Shown piece after piece: positions 19,322 to 29,838 of a stretch of 45,587 bases of DNA. Both the position numbers and the translations under genes were made by a program. The notes under the pieces were generated by a model that saw only the letters and a list, made by a program, of their open reading frames with translations, was not told the DNA's origin and ran no database searches. Positions within the stretch are counted from its first letter, which is position 1, and each line of letters begins with the position of its first letter. Source of the stretch: an uncultured Bacilli bacterium (GTDB taxonomy: Bacteria > Bacillota_I > Bacilli_A > RF39 > UBA660); contig CAJOJO010000002.1 in the NCBI GenBank assembly GCA_905235045.1, positions 1 through 45,587 on the forward strand, read 5' to 3'.

Positions 19322-20427
19322 ATTTAAGAGAGGAAATGTTAAAACATGAGAAAACATTAAAAGATTATGCTTGTTTTGATAAAGATGCCGTTTATTTAGA
19401 ACCAATTGAACCAGATATGCGTCCTGCATATTTTCGCGATATTGATAGAATTCTTCATTCATCTTCATACACTAGGTATTTAAATAAAACCCAAGTATTT
19501 AGCTTTGCTGATAATGATAATATTACTAAAAGAATTGTTCATGTCTCTTTAGTATCTAAATTAGCGCGAACTATTGGTAGAGCTTTATCCGTTAATGAAG
19601 ACTTAATTGAAGCAATGGCTTTAGGTCATGATTTAGGGCATGTTCCTTTTGGACATTTAGGAGAAAGTATTTTAAATAACTTAAGTTTAAAATATAACCA
19701 TACATATTTTAATCATAATGTTCAAAGTGTTAGATTACTAATGAATGTTGAAAATAATGGTAAAGGTTTAAATATAACTGTTCAAACATTAGATGGAATT
19801 TTATGTCATAATGGAGAACTTGTTTTAAATGAATATCGACCAGTAAAAAAAGATAAAGAAACATTCTTAAAAGAATATGAAATGTGCTACACCGATAAAG
19901 AACAAATAAAAAAATTAAAACCAATGACAATTGAAGGATGTATCGTTAGAATAAGTGATGTTATTGCTTACATTGGAAGAGATATTGAAGATGCTGTTAA
20001 AATGGGAATTATTAAAAAAGAAGATATTCCAGATAATATAGCTAATACCTTAGGAACAACTAATAGTTCAATTATTAATACAATATTATTAGATGTTATT
20101 AATAATAGTAAAGATAAAGAATATATTAAAATGTCGAATGAAGTATTCACTGCTTTAACAGAATTAATGACATTTAATTATAATAATATTTATAACAAAG
20201 CATATACTGAAGAAGAAAAAGAAAATTATACTAATATGTTTAATTATTTATTTACTTTTTACTTAGAAAATATAAATAATCCAGAAAATGATATAAATAA
20301 AGTATATTTAAACGGAATGGATGAAAATTATATAAAAAATACTAATAATAACGAAAAAGTAATTGACTATATAGCTGGTATGACTGATGATTTTTTTATA
20401 AAACAATATAATAAATATAAAAAATAG
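19318..20427 (+). CDS. HD-domain phosphohydrolase, dGTPase-like
   Basis: SSYTRYLNKTQVF; GHDLGHVPFGHLGE. Confidence 0.85.
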   Translation: MNLREEMLKHEKTLKDYACFDKDAVYLEPIEPDMRPAYFRDIDRILHSSSYTRYLNKTQVFSFADNDNITKRIVHVSLVSKLARTIGRALSVNEDLIEAMALGHDLGHVPFGHLGESILNNLSLKYNHTYFNHNVQSVRLLMNVENNGKGLNITVQTLDGILCHNGELVLNEYRPVKKDKETFLKEYEMCYTDKEQIKKLKPMTIEGCIVRISDVIAYIGRDIEDAVKMGIIKKEDIPDNIANTLGTTNSSIINTILLDVINNSKDKEYIKMSNEVFTALTELMTFNYNNIYNKAYTEEEKENYTNMFNYLFTFYLENINNPENDINKVYLNGMDENYIKNTNNNEKVIDYIAGMTDDFFIKQYNKYKK

Positions 20428-20483
20428 TGATTTTATTCGCTATTTTTTTATAAAATGTGATAAAATTATAGTAGGTGATAATT

Positions 20484-21509
20484 ATGGATTTTGACTTAAA
20501 AAAAAGTGATTTTGAAGAATTTACCGAAGATACCGAACAAGATCTAAATATTGAAGATGTTAATGTTGAAAAAGAATTAAAAATTGTTTTTTTTGGAACA
20601 CCTGATTTTGCCGTTCCAGTATTACAAGGTTTAATTGATAATTATAATGTAAAAGCAGTTGTAACGCAACCAGATAAACCAGTTGGAAGAGATGGTGCTT
20701 TAAAACCATCGCCAATAAAACAATTAGCTAATGATAATACTATTTTAGTATTACAACCAAACAACATTAAAGAAGAATGGCAATTAGTAACTGATTTGCA
20801 CCCAAATTTAATTGTTACCTGTGCCTATGGACAAATTATTCCAAGAGAATTACTAGTTTATCCTGAATTTGGTTGTATTAATGTTCATGCATCACTTCTT
20901 CCTAAATTAAGGGGAGGGGCACCAATTCATCGAGCAATTATTAATGGATATACAGAAACTGGTATTACTATCATGCATATGGCGCCTTCTTTAGATAGTG
21001 GTGATATAATAACCCAAAAAAGTATTCCAATTACGGAAACTGATACTGCTAGTACACTTCATGATAAATTAAGTATTTTAGGACGTGATTTATTGTTGGA
21101 AACAATTCCAATGCTAAAAGATAAAACCGCACCACGTATTAAACAAGATGAATCTTTATCTACATATGCTGCTAATATAAGCATTGAAGATGAAAAAATT
21201 GACTTTAGTAAAACAACTAAACAAATATATAATCAAGTTCGTGGTTTAAATAGCTGGCCTGGCGCATATACAGTATTAAATGGCAAAAGAATAAAAGTGT
21301 GGGAATGTACTCGTAGCGATAATAATTATTCTAATTTATTAGATGGTAAAATAACTAATATATATCCTGATGGAATTGGTGTTAAATGCACTAATGGTGA
21401 AATAATTTTAACCGTTATTCAACCAGAAGGAAAAGGAAAAATGAAGGTAGCCGATTATTTGAACGGAATCCAAGACAAAAATAGTTTATTAGGAAAAATG
21501 TTTGAATGA
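20484..21509 (+). CDS. fmt: methionyl-tRNA formyltransferase (with acidic N-terminal extension)
   Basis: LKIVFFGTPDFAVPVLQGL; HASLLPKLRGGAPIHRAIINGYTETGITIM. Confidence 0.95.
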   Translation: MDFDLKKSDFEEFTEDTEQDLNIEDVNVEKELKIVFFGTPDFAVPVLQGLIDNYNVKAVVTQPDKPVGRDGALKPSPIKQLANDNTILVLQPNNIKEEWQLVTDLHPNLIVTCAYGQIIPRELLVYPEFGCINVHASLLPKLRGGAPIHRAIINGYTETGITIMHMAPSLDSGDIITQKSIPITETDTASTLHDKLSILGRDLLLETIPMLKDKTAPRIKQDESLSTYAANISIEDEKIDFSKTTKQIYNQVRGLNSWPGAYTVLNGKRIKVWECTRSDNNYSNLLDGKITNIYPDGIGVKCTNGEIILTVIQPEGKGKMKVADYLNGIQDKNSLLGKMFE

Positions 21510-22156
21510 AAGAAAAAATCGAAACTTTTAAAAAACTTTGGGCAATACCTAGATATAAAGCTATTATTCAACTAATTTTATGGATTTCCTTTTTTCTACT
21601 TTTATATATCATAATATCAGTTATTGCTATTTTTAGTAAACCATACAAAAAAAAGCAAACTGAGCCAATCATCAAAACAGCAATCGAAAACTATACCGAA
21701 ATGACTAATTATGAATATAAATATAATTTTACTTATATAATAAATAAAGAAAATAAAACCAGTTTAATTGAAGGAACAAAATATAATAATCAAAATACAT
21801 TTAAATTATTAGGTACTAAATATAAATTAGAAAATAATGTTATTTATGATGTAAATGATAATATTGTAACTAATTTAACTGATTATGATATTACATTATT
21901 AGAACCAAGTAATATAATTAATTTACTTAATACAGCAATTAATAAAGAAATAACTAAATATAATGATGGTAATATAAAAACAGAATATACTTTTGAAGAT
22001 ATGTTAATAACAACATATGAAGAAAATAATTATATAATAAAAATAGATTTAGATTTAACAAATTATATGGTTAAACTAAATCCAAAAATAACTTATTATA
22101 CAATCAATATTACATATGAAAACATCAATAATATTGACAGTTTTAACGAATTATGA
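21506..22156 (+). CDS. hypothetical membrane-anchored protein
   Basis: 216 aa ORF with one N-terminal TM; overlaps the fmt stop. Confidence 0.7.
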   Translation: MKEKIETFKKLWAIPRYKAIIQLILWISFFLLLYIIISVIAIFSKPYKKKQTEPIIKTAIENYTEMTNYEYKYNFTYIINKENKTSLIEGTKYNNQNTFKLLGTKYKLENNVIYDVNDNIVTNLTDYDITLLEPSNIINLLNTAINKEITKYNDGNIKTEYTFEDMLITTYEENNYIIKIDLDLTNYMVKLNPKITYYTINITYENINNIDSFNEL

Positions 22157-22179
22157 TAAATTTATATAGGTGATTTAAT

Positions 22180-22392
22180 ATGATGACAATTTTAATGATT
22201 ATATCAGTTTTATTAATATTAGTAGTATTATTACAAGCAGGTAAAGCAGAAAGTGTTATGGGAGCTTTATCTGGTAGTAATGATTCATTATTTAAAAATC
22301 GTAAAGAAAGAGGCGGTGAGTTATTTATAACCCGTTTAACATTTTGCTTAGGTGTAGCATTCTTTCTAATTTGTTTATATATTGGTTTTTAA
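22180..22392 (+). CDS. secG: preprotein translocase subunit SecG
   Basis: 70 aa, two TM segments; VLLQAGKAESVMGALSG...ITRLTFCLGVAFFLICLYI. Confidence 0.88.
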   Translation: MMTILMIISVLLILVVLLQAGKAESVMGALSGSNDSLFKNRKERGGELFITRLTFCLGVAFFLICLYIGF

Positions 22393-22466
22393 GAGTATTT
22401 ATACTCTTTTTTTGTGCAAAATATTAAAAATATATGTTATAATAATGCCAAAAGGAAGTAATATGC

Positions 22467-23891
22467 ATGAAAGAGGACATTAACTTTTTAAAAAAACTAT
22501 ATAAAAGACAAAGAAAATGGATTTTGAGTTTATCTTTTTTAGTTGTAATTTTAATTCTATTTTTTTGGTATTTTTTTATCCCCCAAATTGAATTAAAAGG
22601 GGATGTAATAATTCGCATGGAAGTAAATAGTGAATATAAAGAATTAGGTGCCGAAGCAAGAGTTAATTTTGAAAAAATAAAAGATATTAAAATAACTGGT
22701 AAAGTTAATACTAAAAAAACAGGAAAATACACAGTATATTACAAAGTTAAATATCGTGGTAAAACTTATACTAGAACAAGAACTATTATTGTAGAAGATA
22801 CAACCCCACCAGTTTTAACTTTAAATGGGGAATCAAAAACTAATGTCTGTGCTTCTTTAGAATATAATGATGAAGGAGCAACCGCAATCGATAACTATGA
22901 TGGGGATATTACTGATAAAATTAAAGTTACAAAAAAAGGTAAAACAGTTACCTATTTTGTTACTGATAAAAAAGGAAATACTGCTAGTTTAGAACGTGAA
23001 TTAATTGTTAATGATGATAAAGCTCCAGAATTAACTTTAAATGGGGATGCTTATATTTATCTTTATACTGGTTCTACATATGAAGAACCAGGAGCTAGTG
23101 CTTTTGATAATTGTGATGGGGATATAACTGATAAAATCAACATTTTAGGGGAAGTAAATACTAATCAGGTTGGCGAATATGAAGTTAGTTATCAAGTAAC
23201 CGATAATAATGGTAATACTAATGAAATAAAAAGGATTGTTAAAGTTGTAACTAAACCAGATAGTGATAAAGTTATTTATTTAACATTTGATGATGGCCCA
23301 AGTTATACTGTAACATCAGATATATTAGATATTTTAAAAGAAGAAAATGTTAAAGCAACATTCTTTGTAATTAATCATAGTGATGATTTAAATTATTTAA
23401 TTAAACGGGAATTTGATGAAGGTCATACAGTTGCTCTTCATTCATTCACTCACAATTATGGTCAAATATATACTAGTGTAGATGCTTATTTTGAAGATTT
23501 AGAAGCAATTAAAAATAAAGTTAAAAATATAACTGGTGCTGATGCTAATATAATAAGATTTCCAGGCGGTAGTTCTAATACTGTAAGTAAATTTAATCCT
23601 GGTATTATGACTACTTTAGCAACTGAAGTAAGTAATAGAGGATATATCTATTTTGATTGGAATGTATCATGTGGTGATGCAAGTGGGTCATATACAGCTA
23701 GTGATGTATATTATAATACAATAAATAATTTGAACGATAAAACTAATATAGTTTTAATGCATGATTTTGAATCAAATTATAAAACATTAAACGCTTTAAG
23801 AGATATAATTACTTATGGTAAAAATAATGGTTATACATTTGCTCGTATTACTGAAGCTACACCAAAAATAAGACATGGGATAAATAATTAA
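22467..23891 (+). CDS. membrane-anchored polysaccharide deacetylase with tandem Ig-like repeats
   Basis: N-terminal TM; repeats LTLNG...YxEGATAIDNYDGDITDKI; NodB motifs YLTFDDGPS and ALHSFTHNY. Confidence 0.9.
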   Translation: MKEDINFLKKLYKRQRKWILSLSFLVVILILFFWYFFIPQIELKGDVIIRMEVNSEYKELGAEARVNFEKIKDIKITGKVNTKKTGKYTVYYKVKYRGKTYTRTRTIIVEDTTPPVLTLNGESKTNVCASLEYNDEGATAIDNYDGDITDKIKVTKKGKTVTYFVTDKKGNTASLERELIVNDDKAPELTLNGDAYIYLYTGSTYEEPGASAFDNCDGDITDKINILGEVNTNQVGEYEVSYQVTDNNGNTNEIKRIVKVVTKPDSDKVIYLTFDDGPSYTVTSDILDILKEENVKATFFVINHSDDLNYLIKREFDEGHTVALHSFTHNYGQIYTSVDAYFEDLEAIKNKVKNITGADANIIRFPGGSSNTVSKFNPGIMTTLATEVSNRGYIYFDWNVSCGDASGSYTASDVYYNTINNLNDKTNIVLMHDFESNYKTLNALRDIITYGKNNGYTFARITEATPKIRHGINN

Positions 23892-23914
23892 GGTAGTAAA
23901 AACTACCTTTTTTT
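23891..23914 (+). terminator. Rho-independent terminator
   Basis: AGGTAGT-AAAA-ACTACCT-T run. Confidence 0.75.
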
Positions 23915-23973
23915 ATGTATTTTTACACATTTAAAAGATTTTATATGTTATAATAATTCTAGGAGATGATTAT

Positions 23974-24654
23974 ATGACACCACATATTGAAGCAAAATTA
24001 GGTGAAATTGCCGAAACTGTTCTTATGCCAGGAGATCCATTACGAGCTGAATATATTGCTAAAAAATATCTAACTGATTATAAATTAGTAAATAAAATTA
24101 GAAATGTTTATGCATTTACTGGATATTATAATGGGAAAAAAGTTACCATTATGGCTAGCGGTATGGGATTAGGTAGTATTGGCATTTATTCATATGAATT
24201 ATTTAAATTTTATGGTGTTGAAAACATTATTCGAATTGGCAGTGCTGGAGCTTATGATCCTAGTTTAAAAGTAGGAGATGTAATTTTGGCTACTGAAGTA
24301 TATACCGATTCTAATTTTAGTTATGTTCAAGATGGAATTGAAAATAATTTATTAAAAACATCCGATAATTTAAATAATTTATTAAAAAATGAGAATATTA
24401 AATATGGACGTATATTATCTAGTGATGTTTTTTATAAAGATACTGATAATTTTGAAGAAATGTTTAATAAAAACAATTGTATAGCTGTGGAAATGGAATC
24501 ATACGCTTTAATGCATAATGCTAATAAATTTAATAAAAATGCTACTTGTTTATTAACGATTTCTGATAGTTTAGTTACTAAAGAAGAAATGAGTGCTTAT
24601 GATAGACAAAATACGCTTGATAAAATGATTGAATTAGCTTTAAAAATGATATAA
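23974..24654 (+). CDS. deoD: purine-nucleoside phosphorylase
   Basis: TPHIEAKLGEIAETVLMPGDPLRAEYIA; GMGLGSIGIYSYEL; VEMESYAL. Confidence 0.95.
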   Translation: MTPHIEAKLGEIAETVLMPGDPLRAEYIAKKYLTDYKLVNKIRNVYAFTGYYNGKKVTIMASGMGLGSIGIYSYELFKFYGVENIIRIGSAGAYDPSLKVGDVILATEVYTDSNFSYVQDGIENNLLKTSDNLNNLLKNENIKYGRILSSDVFYKDTDNFEEMFNKNNCIAVEMESYALMHNANKFNKNATCLLTISDSLVTKEEMSAYDRQNTLDKMIELALKMI

Positions 24655-24664
24655 GGAGGGTTTT

Positions 24665-25915
24665 ATGAATTATAAAATAGAACAATTACCAAGTTATAAT
24701 CTACATATAATTAAAACTAATAAATTTAAAAATGTTGAAGTAACTATTTGTTTTCGTAGGCCAATTACTAAAAATGAACGAACAATTCGTTCTGTTTTAG
24801 TAAATACATTATTGGACACTAGCAAAAAATATAAAACTGGTCGAGAAATTGAGATTGAAACCGAAGAATTATATGGCTCATATATAAACATATATAGTAT
24901 GAACTCAGGAAAATGTAGTATTTTAGGAGCAACAACTACATTTTTAAATGAAAAATATACTGAAAGTGGTCAATTTAATCGCGCAATTGATTTACTATAT
25001 GAATTATTATTAAATCCAAATGTTTCTAATAATAAATTTAATGAAAAATCTTTTTTACTTGCGAAAGATATAGTTAAAGATGCAATTAAATCAAGAAAAG
25101 ATAATCCAGTTGAGTATGCTACTAATAGATTATTTGAAGAAATAAATCCAAAAAATCCAATCACTTTTAAAACAAATTTAAAAGACTTAAATAAAATAAA
25201 TGAAGAAAATTTATATAAATATTATTTAGATGTTATCAATAACGATACCATTGACATATTTGTAGTTGGTGATGTAACGGATAAAATGATAAAAGATTTA
25301 AAGAAAAAATTTGTCTTTAAAAAAAGAGCTTATCAAGAATTAGATCATTACACTATTGAACATAATATATGCAAAGAAGTAATTACTAAGGAAAGTTTAC
25401 CCGTTAAACAATCAACTATTTGTTTAGGATATGTATTTGATGAACTAAGCGATTTTGAAAGTAGATATGTTATGAAAATATTAAATTATATTTTAGGTGG
25501 TAGTAGTGATTCTCTATTATTTAAAACCGTTAGAGAAAAAGAATCATTATGCTATGGAATTAGTTCATCATATGGCTTATTAAGTGGTGGATTATTAATA
25601 AGAGCTGGTATTGATAAAAATAATTTTAATAAAACTAAAAAACTAATTTTACAAGAAGTTGAAAATTTAAAAAATGGACAATTTAGCCTAGATGAAATAA
25701 AAAAAGGTCAAACATGTTACGAAAATAGCTGTATTAATATGCAAGACTCAATAGGAGAAATATCTAGTTTATATCGTTCAATCTGTTTTATAAAATCCGA
25801 TACACCGGAAAATAGAATCAAAAACATTAAAAAAGTAAAGAAAGATGATGTTATTAAACTTGCTAATAAAATGCATTTAAGTAAAATATTTTTCTTAGAA
25901 GGGAGTATAAAATGA
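24665..25915 (+). CDS. M16 family protein, apparently non-catalytic (YmfF-like)
   Basis: M16 architecture; RPITKNERTIRSVLVNTLLDTS lacks HxxEH; paired with the downstream M16. Confidence 0.8.
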   Translation: MNYKIEQLPSYNLHIIKTNKFKNVEVTICFRRPITKNERTIRSVLVNTLLDTSKKYKTGREIEIETEELYGSYINIYSMNSGKCSILGATTTFLNEKYTESGQFNRAIDLLYELLLNPNVSNNKFNEKSFLLAKDIVKDAIKSRKDNPVEYATNRLFEEINPKNPITFKTNLKDLNKINEENLYKYYLDVINNDTIDIFVVGDVTDKMIKDLKKKFVFKKRAYQELDHYTIEHNICKEVITKESLPVKQSTICLGYVFDELSDFESRYVMKILNYILGGSSDSLLFKTVREKESLCYGISSSYGLLSGGLLIRAGIDKNNFNKTKKLILQEVENLKNGQFSLDEIKKGQTCYENSCINMQDSIGEISSLYRSICFIKSDTPENRIKNIKKVKKDDVIKLANKMHLSKIFFLEGSIK

Positions 25916-27180
25916 AAAAAACAAATATTACTCACCTTGACTTAGAATTATATACCGAAAAACTAGCTAATGGATTAGAAATATATATTGTGCCAAACAC
26001 AAAAATAAATGATGTTTATGTGACTTATACAACTAAATATGGTTCTAACATTATTGATTTTAAAAATAATGGTAAAGAATATAACGTACCTTATGGAATT
26101 GCTCACTTTTTGGAGCACAAAATGTTTGAACAAAAAGATGGCTCATCACCATTTGAAGAATTTGATAAATTAGGGGCTTCTGCTAATGCATATACTAATA
26201 ATATTCAAACAACTTATCTTTGGTCTTGCCCTGATAATTTTGAAAAAAACATGAAAATCTTACTTGATTATGTAAATAATCCTTATTTCACCGATAAAAA
26301 CGTTGAAAAAGAAAAAGGGATTATTATTGAAGAATTAAAAATGTATGAAGATTCGCCATTCAGAAATGGAATTCAAAAAATTAAAGAAAATGCATTAGTA
26401 AATCATCCATCAAGAATAGATGTTGGTGGTACAATTAAAAGCGTTAAAAATATTACTAAAGAAAATTTATATGATTGCTATAATGCATTCTATAATCCAG
26501 ATAATATGTTTATTGTTGTAACAGGAAATGTTGAACCAAATAATGTTATAAAAATTATTCAAAAACATTTTCATAAAAAAAATATTAAAAATAAAATTGA
26601 AATTAAAAAATATAATGAACCATTAAGAGTAAATTGTAAAAAACAAACAATTAATATGAATGTAACTATTCCTAAATTTCTAATGGGAATTAAGATTGAT
26701 ATGAATAGTTATCCATTAGGTAAAAAAGAGTGGTATCAATATTTATCTATTTATTTAGATTCTTTAATTGGTCCAACATCTAAATTTAATGATGAACTAA
26801 AAAACAAAAAAATTATTACCGAAAATTTTAGTTTCTATTTAGATGAAGCAGATAATTATATATTAATTACCATTGCTGTTGAAAGTAAATGTCCAACTAA
26901 ATTAGAAAAAATATTAAAAGAAGAATTCAAGAAAAAAATCAACGAGGAAACTTTTAACCGTAAAAAGAAATGTTATCTTAGTTCAACAATTAAATTAACT
27001 GACAATATATATGGTATAAATAGTTTAATAATGGGTGAAATTATTCGTTATAATAAATTTAATAAAGATATGTATAACCAAATTAAAAACCTTAATTATA
27101 ACAATTTTACTAAGCTAATTAAACATATTGATTTTAATAACACAACGATATTATATATAAAACCATTAAAAGAGAAATAA
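25912..27180 (+). CDS. M16 family zinc peptidase (YmfH-like)
   Basis: YGIAHFLEHKMFEQKDGSSPFEEFDKLGASANAYTN contains HFLEH. Confidence 0.88.
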   Translation: MKKTNITHLDLELYTEKLANGLEIYIVPNTKINDVYVTYTTKYGSNIIDFKNNGKEYNVPYGIAHFLEHKMFEQKDGSSPFEEFDKLGASANAYTNNIQTTYLWSCPDNFEKNMKILLDYVNNPYFTDKNVEKEKGIIIEELKMYEDSPFRNGIQKIKENALVNHPSRIDVGGTIKSVKNITKENLYDCYNAFYNPDNMFIVVTGNVEPNNVIKIIQKHFHKKNIKNKIEIKKYNEPLRVNCKKQTINMNVTIPKFLMGIKIDMNSYPLGKKEWYQYLSIYLDSLIGPTSKFNDELKNKKIITENFSFYLDEADNYILITIAVESKCPTKLEKILKEEFKKKINEETFNRKKKCYLSSTIKLTDNIYGINSLIMGEIIRYNKFNKDMYNQIKNLNYNNFTKLIKHIDFNNTTILYIKPLKEK

Positions 27181-27218
27181 TTATTCTCTTTTTTTTATAT
27201 ATTTAAATAGGTGATATT

Positions 27219-27434
27219 ATGCATTTATCAGATTTACAAGCAAAAGATATTGTTAGCTTAAATGGAACAAATATTGGGAGAATTATTGATGTAATAATTG
27301 ATGAAAATGGTAATATGAAAACATTAGTTATTCAAAAAAATAAAATAATAAATTTCTTTCATAGTAGTGAAGTAGAAATAAAGTGGGAGCAAATCAAAAA
27401 GATCGGAGATGATGTAATTTTAGTTAATTTATGA
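27219..27434 (+). CDS. YlmC/YmxH-type PRC-barrel protein
   Basis: LQAKDIVSLNGTNIGRIIDVIIDENG. Confidence 0.75.
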   Translation: MHLSDLQAKDIVSLNGTNIGRIIDVIIDENGNMKTLVIQKNKIINFFHSSEVEIKWEQIKKIGDDVILVNL

Positions 27435-27456
27435 TATAATTATAGTGGTGATTATA

Positions 27457-28461
27457 ATGAAAGTATTATTATATACAGAAGGATTAAAAAAAATTGGTAA
27501 CTCTGGTTTAGGCAAAGCTGTTAAGCATCAAATGAAAGCAATGGAAGATAATAATGTTGAATACACAACTGATCCTAAATGTAATGATTATGATATTGCG
27601 CATATTAATTTTTATGGTCCAAAATCATATCGTTTAGCAAAAAAAGCTCATAAAATGGGTAAAAAAGTAGTTTATCATGCCCATAGTACAAAAGAAGATT
27701 TTAAAAATTCATTTATTTTTTCAAATCAAATCGCACCTTTATTTAAATGGTGGATTAGTAAATGCTATCGCTTAGGTGATGTAATTATTGCTCCAACGCC
27801 ATATACTAAAAGATTATTAGAAGACTATAAACTAAATCGACCAATATATGCTATATCAAACGGTATTGATTTAAAATTATTTGAAAAAAAAGAAGAATTA
27901 GGTAAAAAATTCCGTGATTATTTTAATTTTAAAGATACCGATAAAGTAGTTATAAGTTGTGGTATCTATATTGAAAGAAAAGGAATTCTTGATTTTGTTG
28001 AATTAGCAAAAAGAATGCCAGAATATAAATTTGTTTGGTTTGGATCAAGTCCATTAAAATATTCTACAAAAGCGATTAAAAAAGCTATTAATACTAAACT
28101 TGATAACTTATATTTTCCTGGATATGTTGAATTAGATATCTTAAAAGGAGGCTATAGTGGAGCAGATTTATTTTTATTCCCAACATATGAAGAAAATGAA
28201 GGTATTCCAGTTATGGAAGCTGCTACTAGTCGAATTAATATCTTAGTCCGTGATATACCAGTATTTGAAGGATGGTTAAAAGATAAAGAAAATGTTTATA
28301 TGGCTTCAGCAATCGATGAATTTGAAGATTTAACTAAGAAAATACTAAATAATGAATTACCTAGTTTATTAGATCAAGCATATGAAATGGCAAAAACTCG
28401 TGAACTAACTCATGTAGGTAAAGAATTAATAAGTGTTTATGAAAATGTATTAAAAGACTAA
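27457..28461 (+). CDS. glycosyltransferase family 4 protein
   Basis: VIIAPTPYTKRLL, YAISNGIDLKLF, FLFPTYEENEGIPVMEAA. Confidence 0.88.
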   Translation: MKVLLYTEGLKKIGNSGLGKAVKHQMKAMEDNNVEYTTDPKCNDYDIAHINFYGPKSYRLAKKAHKMGKKVVYHAHSTKEDFKNSFIFSNQIAPLFKWWISKCYRLGDVIIAPTPYTKRLLEDYKLNRPIYAISNGIDLKLFEKKEELGKKFRDYFNFKDTDKVVISCGIYIERKGILDFVELAKRMPEYKFVWFGSSPLKYSTKAIKKAINTKLDNLYFPGYVELDILKGGYSGADLFLFPTYEENEGIPVMEAATSRINILVRDIPVFEGWLKDKENVYMASAIDEFEDLTKKILNNELPSLLDQAYEMAKTRELTHVGKELISVYENVLKD

Positions 28462-28501
28462 AATAGTCTTTTTTTATGATATAATCTTAATAGGTGATTT
28501 T

Positions 28502-29497
28502 ATGAAAAGAATTTGGATTTTTTTAGTACTAATTATTTTAATCATATTTGGTTTTATAATATATAATAAATATAGTATTAAATGTTATGAAAAAGATTTT
28601 TATTATTTTGATACTTATATAAATATTAAAATATACTCTAATAATAGTAAAAAAGTAGATAAAGCTTTTAATTATATCGATGAATTATTTAAATCTTATC
28701 ATGAACTAACTGATCGATATAATAGTTATAATAATTTAATCAATCTTTATACAATAAATAATAATGTTTTAAAAGATGAATATTTAAAAATAGATAAAAA
28801 ACTAACTAAGTTAATTAAATACGGTATATCTTTATATGATAAATCAAATGGTAAAATTGATATCAGCATGGGTAATATTATTGATATATGGAAAGGGTAT
28901 AGAGAAAGTGGCTATGGTATACCTAGTTTAGAAGAATTAAATTATGTTAATTATAATAAAATAAGTGATATTAAATTAAAAAATAATCAAATAAAAAATA
29001 ATAATTTAAACATTGATTTAGGATGTATTGTTAAAGGATACGTTACTAAAGAAGTAGGTGAGTATTTAGAAAAAAACAATCTAGATAAATTTATTATTAA
29101 TGCAGGTGGTAATGTTTTAACCGGAAAAAAATATAAAAAAGATAAATATAAAATTGGATTAGAAAAACCAACTAATACAGCTGATATATATAAAATAATA
29201 AAAGTAGAAAATAAAGCTGTAGTAACTAGTGGAGGATATTTAAGATATTATGAATATAATGGTAATAAATATCACCATATTATTGATCCAGAAACATTAT
29301 TTCCAACTAATTATATGGAAAGTGTTACGGTAATTACTAGTGATTCAGCTTATGCCGATTTTATGTCAACATACTTATTTTTACTACCAGTAGATGAAGG
29401 CTTAGAAATAGTAAATAATACCGAAGATTTAGAAGCTATATGGTATATAAGTGATGATAAAATAGTTACTTCTGAAGGAATAAATAAATATGAATAA
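28502..29497 (+). CDS. apbE: FAD:protein FMN transferase (ApbE family)
   Basis: DLGCIVKGYVTKEV, INAGGNVLTGK, HHIIDPETLFPTNYMESVTV. Confidence 0.92.
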   Translation: MKRIWIFLVLIILIIFGFIIYNKYSIKCYEKDFYYFDTYINIKIYSNNSKKVDKAFNYIDELFKSYHELTDRYNSYNNLINLYTINNNVLKDEYLKIDKKLTKLIKYGISLYDKSNGKIDISMGNIIDIWKGYRESGYGIPSLEELNYVNYNKISDIKLKNNQIKNNNLNIDLGCIVKGYVTKEVGEYLEKNNLDKFIINAGGNVLTGKKYKKDKYKIGLEKPTNTADIYKIIKVENKAVVTSGGYLRYYEYNGNKYHHIIDPETLFPTNYMESVTVITSDSAYADFMSTYLFLLPVDEGLEIVNNTEDLEAIWYISDDKIVTSEGINKYE

Positions 29498-29837
29498 AAA
29501 AGATGTAATTTTAATTATTACACTATTAGTTATAGCTTGCGTATTATTACTATTTATTAATCAAGAAAAAGGAAATACTGCTAATGTATACTATGATAAT
29601 AATTTAGTATTAAAAATTAATTTAAATAAAAATAATGACTATGATGTAAAAGGATATAATGGTAATATTCATATCAATGTAAAAGATAGTTACTTATCAG
29701 TAACTGATGAAATAAGTCCTTATCATATATGTCAAAAGAAAAAAATTCATAATGTTGGTGAAAGTCTTATTTGCTTACCAAATAAAGTAGTTATTAAAAT
29801 AGAAAATAATGAATTGGATGCAATAGTAGGTGATTAA
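29490..29837 (+). CDS. NusG domain II-like protein
   Basis: N-terminal TM then YDVKGYNGNIHINVKDSYLSVTDEISPYHICQKKKIHNVGESLICLPNKVVIKI. Confidence 0.75.
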   Translation: MNKKDVILIITLLVIACVLLLFINQEKGNTANVYYDNNLVLKINLNKNNDYDVKGYNGNIHINVKDSYLSVTDEISPYHICQKKKIHNVGESLICLPNKVVIKIENNELDAIVGD

Positions 29838-29838
29838 A

